The notes: generated from the sequence alone by a model not told the origin. A DNA stretch of 64,000 bases from Arachnia rubra (GCF_019973735.1 NZ_AP024463.1:682001-746000); one strand, 5' to 3'; positions 7,182 through 16,815 are shown, counted from the stretch's first letter. Translations and numbers: made by a program.

Positions 7182-8645
7182 CTACTGGTAGAAAACGAGG
7201 GTCTTTACGGAGACCGGCACCACCCGGCCATCGAAAAGCGGCTCACCGATGTCGATGAAATCACCTTCACCGAGACCAATTTGGTCGACGACGATGACCG
7301 GCAGCTCAGGGCTGCGGGCTTTGATGGTCTGCCCGAGCACCTGGCCGTAGTCTTCCTCCGTGACCAATACCAACGGCTTGCCGGGCGGCAGGTAGTCGCT
7401 GGCGAAGTCGGCCATCCCCGTGGCGATGGCGATGACCTGCGCATACTCCATGTGCTCGGGCAGGTCGAGGGTGATCACGAAATTGCCTTGCTCGGCTTCT
7501 CCCCGGTCCCAGCGCCGCACGGCCTGGGTGACGGCCCGCCGCACCGCCTCGGGGTCGCGGTAGCCGGGCACCGCCTCGGCCAGGCGTGGCTCGATGACGG
7601 GGAGGTTCTTGAGCGGCAGGTATTCGCGCTGCGACCAGATGGTGGAGCCGGACAGGGTCACCTGCTGGCTGGCAGCACCCAGCACGGTGGCGCGCAGGGT
7701 CTGGGCGGGTTCCTCGATGCGCAACTGCTGCCAACGGGGATTCTCGCGCAGCGACTGGGCGAACAGGGGCCCGACGTCTCCGTAGCGGGCGATCTCCTGG
7801 ATGGTGCCGCACGGCAGATCCGCGTAGTAGGCGGCGCCGACGCCACCGGAGACGAAATAGGCTGCCACCGGGCCATCCAGGTTCATGGGCGGGGTCAGGG
7901 CCAGCTTCTCCCAGAGCGGGGAGGACTGGCCCAGCACTAGGTCGACCACGACGTCGGCCATCGCGTCGGTGAACTTCCGGAGCTCGGCCACCGGCGCCGG
8001 TTTCCCGACCTGCAGCTGCGTCAGCCCCAGCGACTCGACGACCACCTGGCCCCCCGGCTTGAGATGCTCCAGGATCCCGGTGTCGGGGTTGACGATGGCC
8101 TGCCTGCCGCCGACCATCACGGCCGCGGAGGCCACATGCTTGCCGGCGCGGAAGACCGCGGCGTTCGCCGACCCGCCCCCGACGTCGACGTTCACGATGG
8201 TGGCGTAGTGCTCGGCTGACCATTCGCTGGCTCCCGAGCCGCGGCCGGCTATCTGGGATTCGAGGTTCGGGCCGGCGACGGTGACGACGAAGTCTCCCGC
8301 CAGGTCAGACAGGCCCTGCAGGATGGCCTCCGCATTCTTGGTCCGCGCTGTCTCGCCCGTGATGATCACCGCCCCGGTCTCCACCTGCGAGGCGTCAATG
8401 CCAGCGCGTTCATACTCGAGGCGGATCATGCTGAGCAGTTCCCCCACATTGATTTCGTCGGGTGCGAGCAGTGGAGTCAGACGAGGTTCGCTCTGGTACA
8501 GGACCGTGCGGGCATCGACATCCAACCGGGGGACTAGGCCGGCGCGGGCCTGGTTGCTCACTGAGAACTGGGACAACACCAGCTGGCTGGTGGTGGTTCC
8601 GATGTCGATCCCGACACTGAGCAGGTCCCTCGTATTGGCATCCAT
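7182..8645 (-). CDS. eutA: Ethanolamine ammonia-lyase reactivating factor EutA
   Basis: EutA exchanges damaged cobalamin out of the lyase at the expense of ATP. The protein has the actin-like ATPase fold. The phosphate-1 motif GIDIGTTTSQLVLS is near the N-terminus, VNVDVGGGSANAAVF (phosphate 2) is in the middle, and VSGGVGAAYYADLP (adenosine motif) follows. It is about 487 residues, slightly longer than the enteric protein. The ATG at 8645 is used; a TTG at 8654 overlapping the eutN stop is an alternative, because the only purine-rich site (AGGAAG) sits 11 bases before the ATG. Confidence 0.92.
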   Translation of the reverse strand: MDANTRDLLSVGIDIGTTTSQLVLSQFSVSNQARAGLVPRLDVDARTVLYQSEPRLTPLLAPDEINVGELLSMIRLEYERAGIDASQVETGAVIITGETARTKNAEAILQGLSDLAGDFVVTVAGPNLESQIAGRGSGASEWSAEHYATIVNVDVGGGSANAAVFRAGKHVASAAVMVGGRQAIVNPDTGILEHLKPGGQVVVESLGLTQLQVGKPAPVAELRKFTDAMADVVVDLVLGQSSPLWEKLALTPPMNLDGPVAAYFVSGGVGAAYYADLPCGTIQEIARYGDVGPLFAQSLRENPRWQQLRIEEPAQTLRATVLGAASQQVTLSGSTIWSQREYLPLKNLPVIEPRLAEAVPGYRDPEAVRRAVTQAVRRWDRGEAEQGNFVITLDLPEHMEYAQVIAIATGMADFASDYLPPGKPLVLVTEEDYGQVLGQTIKARSPELPVIVVDQIGLGEGDFIDIGEPLFDGRVVPVSVKTLVFYQ

Positions 8646-8650
8646 AAGGC

Positions 8651-8941
8651 TCAATGCTTCCTGAAGGTGATGTCCCCATCAACCTCAAGAGAATCGAGGA
8701 TGGCCATGATCGCCGCATCCACTGGCGCATCGTCGTTCTCGACGGCGCGCCGTGCAGCGCTTCCCTCGGCGACCAGAACGACCTCACCCGCACCCGCGCC
8801 GACGATGTCCACCGCCACGAACGGATCGCCGTAGAGCTCGTTGCCCGGGGTGGCTGCCCTGAGGATCAGGAGCTTGGAACCCCGGGTGCTGTCCGGCTTG
8901 ATGGTCGAGACGGCAGAGCCGATGACGCGCGCAATCCGCAT
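8651..8941 (-). CDS. eutN: Microcompartment vertex protein EutN (BMC-P)
   Basis: This 96-residue pentameric vertex protein of the EutN/CcmL family caps the corners of the shell. Recognisable parts are MRIARVIGSAVSTIK at the start, LLILRAA, the VAVDIVGAGAGEVVLVAEGSAAR core with the conserved D-x-VGAG-GE turn, and the C-terminal DAAIMAILDSLEV. The gene begins four bases after the eutH stop. It is the only vertex gene in the visible operon. Confidence 0.93.
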   Translation of the reverse strand: MRIARVIGSAVSTIKPDSTRGSKLLILRAATPGNELYGDPFVAVDIVGAGAGEVVLVAEGSAARRAVENDDAPVDAAIMAILDSLEVDGDITFRKH

Positions 8942-8944
8942 TCC

Positions 8945-10129
8945 TCAGGCCCCCTCGGCGGCCGTCTCGGACTCGGTGTGCGCCACCGGTTTTCCGTCAC
9001 TCTTGGGAAGCGACTTGCCGAACACCAGCAGGGCCAGGCCGATAGCGCAGATGCCGGCGACCAGCTTGCCGACGATCATCGGTGCGATCATGTCGCGGGC
9101 CACACCTGCGACATATCCCAGGTGATCGCCGAAGGCGAAGGCCGCGCCGACCGCGAAGGCGGCGTTGAGCACCTTGCCGCGGGGGTCCATGTCCTTCATG
9201 ATCTGGAACATCGGGATGTTGTTGGCCAGGGTGGCAATCATGCCGCCGGCAGCGGAGTCATTGATGCCGATCAGCTTGCCCAGAGAGCCCAGCGGCTTGC
9301 TGGCCAGCTTGACGATGAGGTACACGGCCGGGAAGGCGCCCAGCAGCATCATGGCGATCTTGGCGATGTCGATGACGTTCTTCTCAATCAGCAGCATCTG
9401 GCTGCCGTCTTCAAGCGTCGTCATCCGGTGGCCGAGTTCCCAGCCCTCGGGCATGATGTGGACCTTGGTCGTGTACTCGAAGACAGCGATCATCAGGCCC
9501 AGGGTGATCAGAGCTACCAGGAACTTGCCGAACCACTCGAACCCCTTGGTCATTGCGTCGGGGAACCGCCACAGCCCGAAGGCGATCAGCAGGGCGGCGA
9601 GCACGATGGGGATCAGGTTGACCAGAACCAGGCCGATGGGGAAGCCGGCGGCCAGGCCAGCGGCCAGGACGCCGATCGGGATACAGCAGATGCCGGCCAG
9701 GATGCCCTTCGCGAGGTAACCGCGGTCTTCCTTGTCGATGATTCCCAGTGCTACCGGGATGGTGAAGACCACCGTCGCGCCCATCATGGACCCGAGAATC
9801 AGGCCGGACAGCTGGGCGGCCTGTGTGTTGGTAGTCATCTCCTGGGCCAGGGGCCAGCCACCCATGTCACAGGCGAGGAGTGTGCCGGCGAACATCGCCG
9901 GGTCTGCTCCGAGAAGCGAGTAGACCGGGCCGACGACCGGGGTCAGCAGCTTGCCGAGGATGGGTGCCAGGCACATGATTCCCAGCATCGCCAGAGCCAG
10001 CGGGCCCATGGCGTTGAAGCCTTCCTCGAACTCCTTGCCCAGACCGAATTTGTTCCCGATGATCCGGTCTATGGCGCCGAGAACCATGCAAATCATCAGG
10101 ATCCAAACGATGATCTCATTTATGCCCAC
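8945..10129 (-). CDS. eutH: Ethanolamine permease EutH
   Basis: This polytopic membrane protein of about 394 residues brings ethanolamine (or its protonated form) into the cell. The start GINEIIVWILMICMVLGAIDRI is nearly that of enterobacterial EutH and is followed by FEEGFNAMGPLALAMLGIMCLAP. About eleven hydrophobic segments continue to the C-terminus. A GTG at 10129, five bases after GGGAG, is the start; upstream in-frame codons lack conservation. It is the first gene of the operon, so the operon promoter should lie in the 300-base gap shared with the divergent MocR-type regulator. Confidence 0.92.
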   Translation of the reverse strand: MGINEIIVWILMICMVLGAIDRIIGNKFGLGKEFEEGFNAMGPLALAMLGIMCLAPILGKLLTPVVGPVYSLLGADPAMFAGTLLACDMGGWPLAQEMTTNTQAAQLSGLILGSMMGATVVFTIPVALGIIDKEDRGYLAKGILAGICCIPIGVLAAGLAAGFPIGLVLVNLIPIVLAALLIAFGLWRFPDAMTKGFEWFGKFLVALITLGLMIAVFEYTTKVHIMPEGWELGHRMTTLEDGSQMLLIEKNVIDIAKIAMMLLGAFPAVYLIVKLASKPLGSLGKLIGINDSAAGGMIATLANNIPMFQIMKDMDPRGKVLNAAFAVGAAFAFGDHLGYVAGVARDMIAPMIVGKLVAGICAIGLALLVFGKSLPKSDGKPVAHTESETAAEGA

Positions 10130-10286
10130 TGCGACTCCCGTGTCTGATTTGTGTTTGTCCAGATCCCTAGCGAAACCTCGCCCACAAGTATCCACGGTCG
10201 GACAGTGCATCGCCACCACGCAGCCGCAGCCTCCGGTTCAACCGTGGGCAGGGAATATGTTGCCGAGCCTATAGCTCACTGCCCAG

Positions 10287-10318
10287 ACCACTTTGCGCGC
10301 AGAGTGAAAACCACTTTG
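10287..10318. repeat. Direct repeat ACCACTTTG x2, likely regulator operator
   Basis: ACCACTTTG occurs at 10287-10295 and again at 10310-10318, so the copies are 23 bases apart, about two helical turns. MocR/PdxR-type regulators are known to bind direct repeats with such phasing in the shared promoter of their own gene and the divergent target. Confidence 0.45.
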
Positions 10319-10329
10319 TCTCCGGGTAT

Positions 10330-10342
10330 TTGACCTTGTCAA
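10330..10342. repeat. Inverted repeat TTGAC-CTT-GTCAA
   Basis: This is a perfect 5-3-5 dyad between the direct repeats and the regulator gene. It could be a second operator, or part of a -35 region in either direction. Confidence 0.35.
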
Positions 10343-10433
10343 GAAGATTTCCTGGCTTGAAGATTCATCTAATTTCTTGCCGGGCGGGCTTGATGGGGCT
10401 GTGAAACCGGCGTTGCCAGGTAGCCTGGCCTGC

Positions 10434-11810
10434 ATGGTACGGACCGCTCTCCCCATCCAGCAGCGCCTGGTCCTCGATCCGGAGGTCACGCCGGTCTCTC
10501 GCCGTATCGTCGTGGCGGTCATGCGGGGGATCGAGGAGGGCAAGTTGGCCGACGGTGATCCGTTACCCTCCTCCAGGAGATTCGCCGAGGGCCATGGTGT
10601 TTCGCGCTCCTGCGTCGTTGAGGCCTACGAGACCCTGGGTGGGCTGGGGCTCGTCTCCTCCTCGCAGGGCAGCGGCACCCGCATCAGCAAGGGTGCCCGG
10701 GAGCTTCTCCAGGACCGTCCGGTCGCGGCCGGGATGCGGTCCGGCAAGAAACCGCGGCAGCTCGCCGGGACGGTCAACCTGACCGTGCCTGGGGGTGCGG
10801 ACAATTCTGTGATCAACCTGCGGGACTGGAACCGGGCCTGGCGGGAGGCCACCAACCCGTTCGAGGCCCAGAACGGCATCAGTGCCCTGGGCGAGGCGCT
10901 GAGCGACCACCTGCGCTCCTTCCGTGGCATGGTGCTCGACCCCGGGCAGATCATCTTCCGCCCATGCATCGGGAGCGTCCTCGCGGACATCGTCCACGGC
11001 CTGGAGCTGCGCGGCTGCGGGGTTGCGATCGAGGACCCCGGCTATCCCCGGGTGCAGCGGCATCTGATCAACGAGGGCTGCCGGGTCCACTGCATCCCAG
11101 TGGACGAGGAGGGCCTACGGATCGACATGCTGACCGGGGCCGACAAGGTGGTGCATGTCACCCCGGCGCGGCAGTGGCCCACTGGCGTCGCGATGAGTGC
11201 CCGGCGCCGGCGTGAGCTGCTGGAGTGGTCGGCGCGCACAGGCGGGGTCATCATCGAGAACGACCTCGACGCGGAGTTCACCTACGGGCATGCGCCGCAG
11301 CCGACCCTGTTCTCCATGGCAGAGGGGAGTGCGCGCGTGGTCTATGTCGGCTCCTCCTCAAAGCTCATCACCCCAGAGCTCGGGCTGGTGTGGCTGATCG
11401 TCGATGAGGGGTTCCGCAAGAGGGCCGCCGACGTGGCGGTCGTCTCGGACTTCTCGGCCCGGGCATTGGCCCATTACATGGCCTCCGGCGCCATGTACCG
11501 GCACCGCAACAGGGCCCTGGCGCTGTTCGGTGAGCGCCGGGCCGCGCTCCTGGCCGCGCTCGACAAATCGGTGCCCGACGTGCAGATCTTTGGCGACCCG
11601 AGCGGCACGGAGCTGGTGCTGCGGCTGCCTGAGAAGGTCAATGAGCTGGTGGTCCAGATGCGCCTGGAGGACGCCGGATACCAGGTGTCGACGCTGGGGG
11701 ACTTCGCGATGCGCGACCATCCCCCCGCGTTGCTGCTGCAATACGGGGATCTTGCCCCGGTGCAGGCCCGCGACTTCGCCGAGAGCCTGCGTGCGGTGCT
11801 CGCTTCGTGA
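10434..11810 (+). CDS. MocR-family (GntR-HTH / aminotransferase-like) regulator
   Basis: The 458-residue protein has an N-terminal GntR-type winged helix (about residues 10-80: RGIEEGKLADGDPLPSSRRFAEGHGVSRSCVVEAYE...GSGTRIS split over the domain). A linker joins it to a fold-type I aminotransferase domain with EDPGYPRVQRHL, ENDLDAEFTYG and SSSKLITPELG, where Lys310 is the expected PLP Schiff-base lysine. MocR proteins usually use the PLP domain to sense PLP or amino compounds. Its position, divergent from eutH, suggests it controls the eut operon (inference). An ATG at 10434 is used; an earlier in-frame TTG adds 19 unconserved residues. Confidence 0.85.
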   Translation: MVRTALPIQQRLVLDPEVTPVSRRIVVAVMRGIEEGKLADGDPLPSSRRFAEGHGVSRSCVVEAYETLGGLGLVSSSQGSGTRISKGARELLQDRPVAAGMRSGKKPRQLAGTVNLTVPGGADNSVINLRDWNRAWREATNPFEAQNGISALGEALSDHLRSFRGMVLDPGQIIFRPCIGSVLADIVHGLELRGCGVAIEDPGYPRVQRHLINEGCRVHCIPVDEEGLRIDMLTGADKVVHVTPARQWPTGVAMSARRRRELLEWSARTGGVIIENDLDAEFTYGHAPQPTLFSMAEGSARVVYVGSSSKLITPELGLVWLIVDEGFRKRAADVAVVSDFSARALAHYMASGAMYRHRNRALALFGERRAALLAALDKSVPDVQIFGDPSGTELVLRLPEKVNELVVQMRLEDAGYQVSTLGDFAMRDHPPALLLQYGDLAPVQARDFAESLRAVLAS

Positions 11811-11929
11811 GGTGCGGGTGTCCCTTTCAATCTGCGGTGGGACGTTCAATCTGCAGCGGGACGGCCGGTTCGCCACCAGTGGTTTTCCCTGCCCGGTTAG
11901 GCTAATGCGGTCAGGAGGAGGTAGAGCAC

Positions 11930-12814
11930 ATGGACTATCGCGACAGTGTGGATCTGTCCGACTCGCATATCCAGCGCGGGTCAGGCGGTGGCGGGCGAGG
12001 CGGTCGGATGGCCCTTGGCGGCGGTGTGGGCGGCGTCGTGCTGATGCTCCTGGTCGTGTTCGTCGGGCCGAGCTTGGGAATCAACGTCTCCGATCTGCTC
12101 GGTTCCGGCGGCTCCCAGAACACCCAGGGGGCGGCGGGGCAGGGCGACAGTCTTGAGCATTGCAGGCAGAAGGACGTCAACGTCAACACCAACCGCGAGT
12201 GTCGCTGGGCGCTCTACGACAAGGTGGTCCAGGATTACTGGTCAAAGGCCAAGTCCAACTACAGCTACGGGACGATGAAGCTCTTCTCCGGCACGACCAG
12301 CACCGCCTGCGGTGTCGGGCAGACGGAGATGGGACCGTTCTACTGCTCCGGTGACTCGACGGTCTACATCGACGACTCGTACGTCGGGCAGCTTCTCAAA
12401 CAGCTGGGCGCCTCGGGTGGGGACGCCGCGGAACTCTACATCGTCGCCCATGAGTACGGGCATCACATCCAGAACCTCGACGGGACGATGCGTTCCGTCA
12501 GGCGTGGCACCGGAGCCGATTCGCAGCAGGTACGTCTTGAGCTCCAGGCCGACTGCTACTCCGGTGTGGTGTTCAACCAGATCATGAAGGACTCCAGCTC
12601 ACCCATCAAGACGGTCAGCAAAGATGATCTGCTCCGTATCGCGGATGCGGCCCGTTCCGTCGGCGACGACCACATCCAGAAACAGCAGGGCGGCTTCGTG
12701 AACCCGGAGTCGTGGACCCACGGCAGCTCCGAGCAGCGGCAACGCTGGCTGAGCACCGGGTTTGACAGCGGTGACCCCGCCTCTTGTAACACCTTCGACA
12801 CCCAGGACCTGTGA
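11930..12814 (+). CDS. Membrane-anchored neutral zinc metallopeptidase (YpfJ-like)
   Basis: This 294-residue protein of the putative neutral zinc metallopeptidase family (PF04228) has a Gly/Arg-rich N-terminus and one transmembrane segment (about residues 26-47, MALGGGVGGVVLMLLVVFVG). The extracytoplasmic domain contains HEYGHHIQNLDG (His174 and His178 as zinc ligands with the glutamate between them) and the downstream LELQADCYSGV helix. The physiological substrate is not known for the family. The ATG follows AGGAGG with nine bases between. The next gene begins seven bases after the stop. Confidence 0.88.
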   Translation: MDYRDSVDLSDSHIQRGSGGGGRGGRMALGGGVGGVVLMLLVVFVGPSLGINVSDLLGSGGSQNTQGAAGQGDSLEHCRQKDVNVNTNRECRWALYDKVVQDYWSKAKSNYSYGTMKLFSGTTSTACGVGQTEMGPFYCSGDSTVYIDDSYVGQLLKQLGASGGDAAELYIVAHEYGHHIQNLDGTMRSVRRGTGADSQQVRLELQADCYSGVVFNQIMKDSSSPIKTVSKDDLLRIADAARSVGDDHIQKQQGGFVNPESWTHGSSEQRQRWLSTGFDSGDPASCNTFDTQDL

Positions 12815-12821
12815 GGCTGAA

Positions 12822-14048
12822 TTGAGAATCGTCGCCCCGGAGCGGCTGGCTGCTGAACTCCCCGAACTTCCCGCGACCCCCCGCATCATCACCCAGGGCA
12901 GCTTCGGCACCCCCCGCGCCCTGCTCGGGTTGCTAGACGAGGCCATCCCCGAGTACCGGCTGTTCATCGTCAACGGGCTCGGCAGGCTGCCGGACCGCGA
13001 GGGGGTGCGTATCGAGACCACCTTCGTGGGCTCCGGGCTGCGTGGCAATCCCCGTGTCGACTACTACCCGGCCCGCCTGTCCGCCACCCCCCAGCTGTTC
13101 CATGGCGCACTGCCCCCGGACGTTGTCGCGGTGCAGGTGTCGCGGGTCGTGGACGGGAAGGTCAGCCTCGGCATCGAGGTGCAGGTGCTGCCCGGTGCGA
13201 TCGAGGCTGCCAGGGAACGCGGCGCCCTCCTGGTCGCCCAGATCAACGAGAACATGCCGTTCATCCACGGCGATGGGGTGCTGTCGACCGACGACATCGA
13301 CCTGGCCATCGAGGCCGCGGAACCGGTACCGGTGGCGCCTAAGGTCCGGATTGACGACGAGTCGCTGGCGGTTGGGGAGCAGCTGGCGGCGATGGTGCCC
13401 GACGGCGCCACGCTCCAGCTCGGTATCGGTGCCCTGCCGGAGGCGGTGACGAGGGCGCTGCGCAACGGCCGGGGGCTGCGGGTGTGGACCGAGCTGATGG
13501 CCGATGGGTTCTATGGGCTGCTGCAGGCCGGCGCCCTCGACGAGAACCAGCCCATCACCGCCACCTTCGCCTACGGATCCGAGGAGCTCTATGCCTGGGC
13601 TGACGACAACCCGAGGCTGCGGCTGCTGCGCTGTGAGACCACGAACAACCCTGGCAACATCGCTGCCCAGCCGGCCGTGACCAGCATCAACACCGCCCTG
13701 CAGGCGGATCTTTTCGGGGCTGTCAACGCCACCCGCGTCAACGACCGCATCATCTCCGGCACCGGCGGGCAGGCGGACTTCATCGTCGGGGCCCTGCACT
13801 CCCCGGGCGGGCAGGCCATCATCGCGTTGAAGTCGTGGCATCCAAAGGCCGACCGCTCCACCATCGTGCCGAAGCTCACAGAGCCCACCACGTCGCTGCA
13901 GCCGGCGTGGATCGTCACGGAGCAGGGCCGGGCACGCATCTTCGGGGCCTCGCAGCGCGACCAGGCACTCGGGCTCATCGAGGCCGCGCATCCCAGGGCC
14001 CGCGAGTCGCTGCGTGCCGAGGCGGAGCGGATGGGCCTGCTCGGATAA
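12822..14048 (+). CDS. Acetyl-CoA hydrolase / CoA-transferase family protein
   Basis: This protein of about 408 residues belongs to the acetyl-CoA hydrolase/4-hydroxybutyrate CoA-transferase family. Evidence includes DGATLQLGIGALPEAVTRAL, SGTGGQADFIVGALHSPGGQAIIALKS and the C-terminal WIVTEQGRARIFGASQRDQALGLIEAAHP. Members move CoA between acetate and other short acids, or hydrolyse acetyl-CoA; the sequence does not settle the substrate. I use a TTG at 12822, five bases after GAGG and just past the metallopeptidase stop. A start at 12762 would overlap that gene by 53 bases and is less likely. Confidence 0.82.
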   Translation: MRIVAPERLAAELPELPATPRIITQGSFGTPRALLGLLDEAIPEYRLFIVNGLGRLPDREGVRIETTFVGSGLRGNPRVDYYPARLSATPQLFHGALPPDVVAVQVSRVVDGKVSLGIEVQVLPGAIEAARERGALLVAQINENMPFIHGDGVLSTDDIDLAIEAAEPVPVAPKVRIDDESLAVGEQLAAMVPDGATLQLGIGALPEAVTRALRNGRGLRVWTELMADGFYGLLQAGALDENQPITATFAYGSEELYAWADDNPRLRLLRCETTNNPGNIAAQPAVTSINTALQADLFGAVNATRVNDRIISGTGGQADFIVGALHSPGGQAIIALKSWHPKADRSTIVPKLTEPTTSLQPAWIVTEQGRARIFGASQRDQALGLIEAAHPRARESLRAEAERMGLLG

Positions 14049-14095
14049 CCGGCCGCTGGGACTGTTCGACCCTGATCAGTGCGCTGGTTTGTGGG

Positions 14096-15076
14096 TTAGC
14101 GCAGCTGGTCCTCGGTGTACTCGCCACCCCCCAGATCCATGAAGTGGGTCCTGCCACCGCAGTCGAGGCGGATGATGGGGCTGTCGCGTTTGTACCGGTT
14201 GTCCACCTCGACCTTGCACTCTGTCTTTGCGTCGGTGCTGAAACGCTGAACCGCACGTGCCAATACCAGCGTATTGATCTGCGTCGGGTCGAAGGGAGTC
14301 AGCGACGACGCCTCGTTGCGTCGGGTCGAGTAGACGGGCAATGCCGCGGAGCGGATGCGCCGCTCGGTCACGCCGCTGCTTGGCGGTAGGTCGGCCCAGT
14401 AGCCGGCGCCAGGGCCGAAGCCGATCTGCGTCACAGCCCGGCTCCCGCCGATCACCGCGGCCAGGCCGTCGTTCAGGTCCGCCACCGACGTGAACCCCAG
14501 ATTGCGCACGGCCGTGCCGTCCCGCTCGAAGAACACGGTCTTCGTCTCGGGGGTGGTTGTGACGCTCATGTAGACCCCGCGGTGCCGGTATTCGACGATC
14601 TGCAGGATCTTGTCGGTTCCCGTGGCACCCATCCGGGTGGCGGTGTCGAACAGGTCGCTGATATTGCCCAGCGGATAGTCAGTCGGGCGGAATGTGGGCT
14701 GCTCAAGATATTCGAGGTCGGAGTCCACCGGTGTTATCTGGTTGGTGCGCCAGCGCAGGGTGACCGGTTTCTGCTGTGCGTCCAGGACCGTGAGGGTCAC
14801 CTCGGTGGCTGAGATGTCCAATTTCAGCGCGGGGCGGTTGTTGGTGATCTCCATCATGCGCTGCACGACCTGTTTCGCCCCACCGTGGATGAGATCCTGG
14901 GTGATGCTCATCGGGACGGGGAAGGCGATCGAGGGGGACGGGCTGGCGCTGGACTCCGGACTGGCGCCGCCGGAGGGGCCGGCAGAGGGTGTCACCGTCG
15001 GCTCCGGTGCTGGGGTGGAGGAGCATCCAGCGAGCAGCACAACCATCGCGAAGACGATGGCGCGGCGCAAATTCAC
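14096..15076 (-). CDS. Secreted lipoprotein of unknown function
   Basis: This 326-residue protein has a lipoprotein signal peptide ending in LLAGC (lipobox, Cys18), then a Ser/Pro/Thr-rich spacer of about 30 residues and a globular domain. The domain resembles no enzyme I recognise; it has repeated beta-strand-like stretches (TLTVLDAQQKPVTLRW, VYMSVTTTPETKTVFFERDG). The architecture fits actinomycete cell-surface lipoproteins of the LppX/LprG kind only in a general way. Translation likely begins at the GTG at 15076. It converges with the CoA-transferase gene, 47 bases away. Confidence 0.7.
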   Translation of the reverse strand: MNLRRAIVFAMVVLLAGCSSTPAPEPTVTPSAGPSGGASPESSASPSPSIAFPVPMSITQDLIHGGAKQVVQRMMEITNNRPALKLDISATEVTLTVLDAQQKPVTLRWRTNQITPVDSDLEYLEQPTFRPTDYPLGNISDLFDTATRMGATGTDKILQIVEYRHRGVYMSVTTTPETKTVFFERDGTAVRNLGFTSVADLNDGLAAVIGGSRAVTQIGFGPGAGYWADLPPSSGVTERRIRSAALPVYSTRRNEASSLTPFDPTQINTLVLARAVQRFSTDAKTECKVEVDNRYKRDSPIIRLDCGGRTHFMDLGGGEYTEDQLR

Positions 15077-15281
15077 CGGTCCAGTCTAGTTTGCGGGCTG
15101 TTGCAGGCTGTACTACCTATCTCCGAACCTCGTCATCCTTTTGGATGAAGATAATTCCCGGGCCTGGGCCTACAGCGCGAAGGCCATCCCTGAGCAGCGC
15201 ATGCGCAGCAGGCTCAGCCGGGTTCGATGGCCGTTGTCCTGGGACCCGATCCTGTGGGGTATCTCTTGACCCCACCCGCCG

Positions 15282-15950
15282 TCATCGTTCGCCGCACCTG
15301 ACCCCGGTGGCGTGATGGGGGCAGTAGCCTCCCGGATTCTTGTGGAGGTATTGCTGGTGTTCCTCCTCGGCGTAGTAGAAGGTGGCGTCGCCGGTGATCT
15401 CGGTGGTGATCTCCCCGAACCCGGCTTCGGTCATCCGGGCCTGGAAGGCATCGCGGGAAGCGACGGCAGCCGTGTGCTGTTCCAGGCTGGCTGGGAAGAT
15501 GGCAGAGCGGTACTGGGTGCCGATGTCATTGCCCTGCCGGAAGCCCTGCGTCGGGTCGTGGTTCTCCCAGAAGATCCTCAGCAGGTCCTCGTAGCTGACG
15601 CGCGACGGGTCGAAGACCACCTGCACGGTCTCCGTGTGGCCGGTGCGCCCAGTGCAGGTCTCGCGATATGTGGGGTTCGGTGTGAAGCCGCCCATGAAGC
15701 CGACCGCGGTGTTGACCACGCCGCCGGTGGTCCAGAACAGCCGCTCCTCCCCCCAGTAGCAGCCCATGGCGAAGTGTGCGACCTCACAGCCCGCCGGGAC
15801 CTCGTCCAGGCGCAGCCCGAGCACGGCATGCTGAGGGATGGGGTCGAGGACCGGGGTGCTGCGTCCGGGAAGGGCGTCGCCGGCTGCCACAGGCTGGGGG
15901 TTCTTGCGGCTGCTCAGCCACCCAAGGACGTCGATCTCCATGCCGGCCAT
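15282..15950 (-). CDS. msrA: Peptide-methionine (S)-S-oxide reductase MsrA
   Basis: MsrA repairs S-sulfoxides of methionine in oxidised proteins. The catalytic motif [10 protein letters not shown] puts the nucleophilic Cys at about residue 64, and the family segments [21 protein letters not shown] and [26 protein letters not shown] follow in order. The motif normally reads GCFWG, so the Tyr is a conservative change. The first 45 residues extend beyond the core domain, as in several actinomycete members. An in-frame ATG at 15941 is an alternative start. Confidence 0.93.
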   Translation of the reverse strand: MAGMEIDVLGWLSSRKNPQPVAAGDALPGRSTPVLDPIPQHAVLGLRLDEVPAGCEVAHFAMGCYWGEERLFWTTGGVVNTAVGFMGGFTPNPTYRETCTGRTGHTETVQVVFDPSRVSYEDLLRIFWENHDPTQGFRQGNDIGTQYRSAIFPASLEQHTAAVASRDAFQARMTEAGFGEITTEITGDATFYYAEEEHQQYLHKNPGGYCPHHATGVRCGER

Positions 15951-16037
15951 TGTAAATGCCGCTCACGGCATCCTCTGGCCGGCTGTGCGGCGTCCGGGCT
16001 TGGCGCTGGTCGTTGCCGGTCGTTGTGGGAGTCGCGT

Positions 16038-16724
16038 CTAGCCGGCGGGGGTGTTGAGGTCCCAGTTGACCGGGCTGGCACCCTGCTGGATGAGCGCCTC
16101 GTTCGCGCGGCTGAACGGACGTGAGCCGAAGAAGCCGTTGCGTGCCGACAGGGGCGACGGGTGGGCGCTGGCGATGATCGGGGTCTGGCCGAGCAGGGAA
16201 CGGGTGGACTGCGCGTCGCGGCCCCAGAGGATCGCCACCAGCGGTCCGCCGCGCTCCGCGAGAGCGCTGATGGCGGCGGTCGTGACGGCCTCCCAGCCCT
16301 TGCCGCGATGCGATCCCGCCTTGCCTGGCGAGACGGTCAGGACCCGGTTCAACAGCAGGACACCCTGTTCGAACCAGGCCGTGAGGTCGCCATGAGGCGC
16401 GGGCGCGATGCCGAGGTCGTCGCTCAGCTCCTGGTAGATGTTCTGCAGGCTGCGGGGGATGGGGCGCACATCGGGTGCGACGGAGAACGACAACCCGACC
16501 GCATGCCCTGGCGTGGGATATGGGTCCTGGCCGACGATCAACACCCGCACGCCGGCCAATGGGCGACTGAAGGCGCGCAACACATTGTCGCCTGCCGGCA
16601 GATAGCTGCGTCCTTCGGCGATCTCCTGGCGCAGGAAGTCACCCATGGTATGGATCTGGGGCTCGACGTCAGCCAGTGCCTCGGCCCAGTCGGGGGCTAT
16701 GAGTTCATTGAGGGGGCGTGCCAT
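16038..16724 (-). CDS. ung: Uracil-DNA glycosylase
   Basis: This family 1 uracil-DNA glycosylase of 228 residues removes uracil from DNA as the first step of base-excision repair. The water-activating loop [17 protein letters not shown], the LLLNRVLTV strand and the leucine-loop [19 protein letters not shown] are all intact. The gene is divergent from the PAQR membrane protein, with about 100 bases between them. Confidence 0.95.
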   Translation of the reverse strand: MARPLNELIAPDWAEALADVEPQIHTMGDFLRQEIAEGRSYLPAGDNVLRAFSRPLAGVRVLIVGQDPYPTPGHAVGLSFSVAPDVRPIPRSLQNIYQELSDDLGIAPAPHGDLTAWFEQGVLLLNRVLTVSPGKAGSHRGKGWEAVTTAAISALAERGGPLVAILWGRDAQSTRSLLGQTPIIASAHPSPLSARNGFFGSRPFSRANEALIQQGASPVNWDLNTPAG

Positions 16725-16804
16725 GGCGTCACTCTAGCCACCAGCTCGGACAGATACCGATGAAGAGGTTTGAATTCACCTGGCCGCGCGGTAACCTCCG
16801 AAGG

Positions 16805-16815
16805 CGTAAGTTACG
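16805..16815. promoter_or_regulatory. Palindromic operator-like site CGTAAGTTACG
   Basis: This perfect 11-base dyad sits in a larger symmetric context (AACCT upstream and AGGTT downstream) just before the hemolysin III-like gene. TACGG-type palindromes near lipid-metabolism genes of actinomycetes are bound by TetR-family regulators, which is the basis for the suggestion. Its position argues that translation of the following gene starts after it. Confidence 0.4.

Larger units (their letters stand above)
10130..10433. promoter_or_regulatory. Divergent eut / regulator control region
   Basis: This 304-base gap separates the two divergently transcribed units and must carry both promoters. It holds a direct repeat and an inverted repeat, listed separately. 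I could not pick convincing -35/-10 pairs for either direction. Confidence 0.6.
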
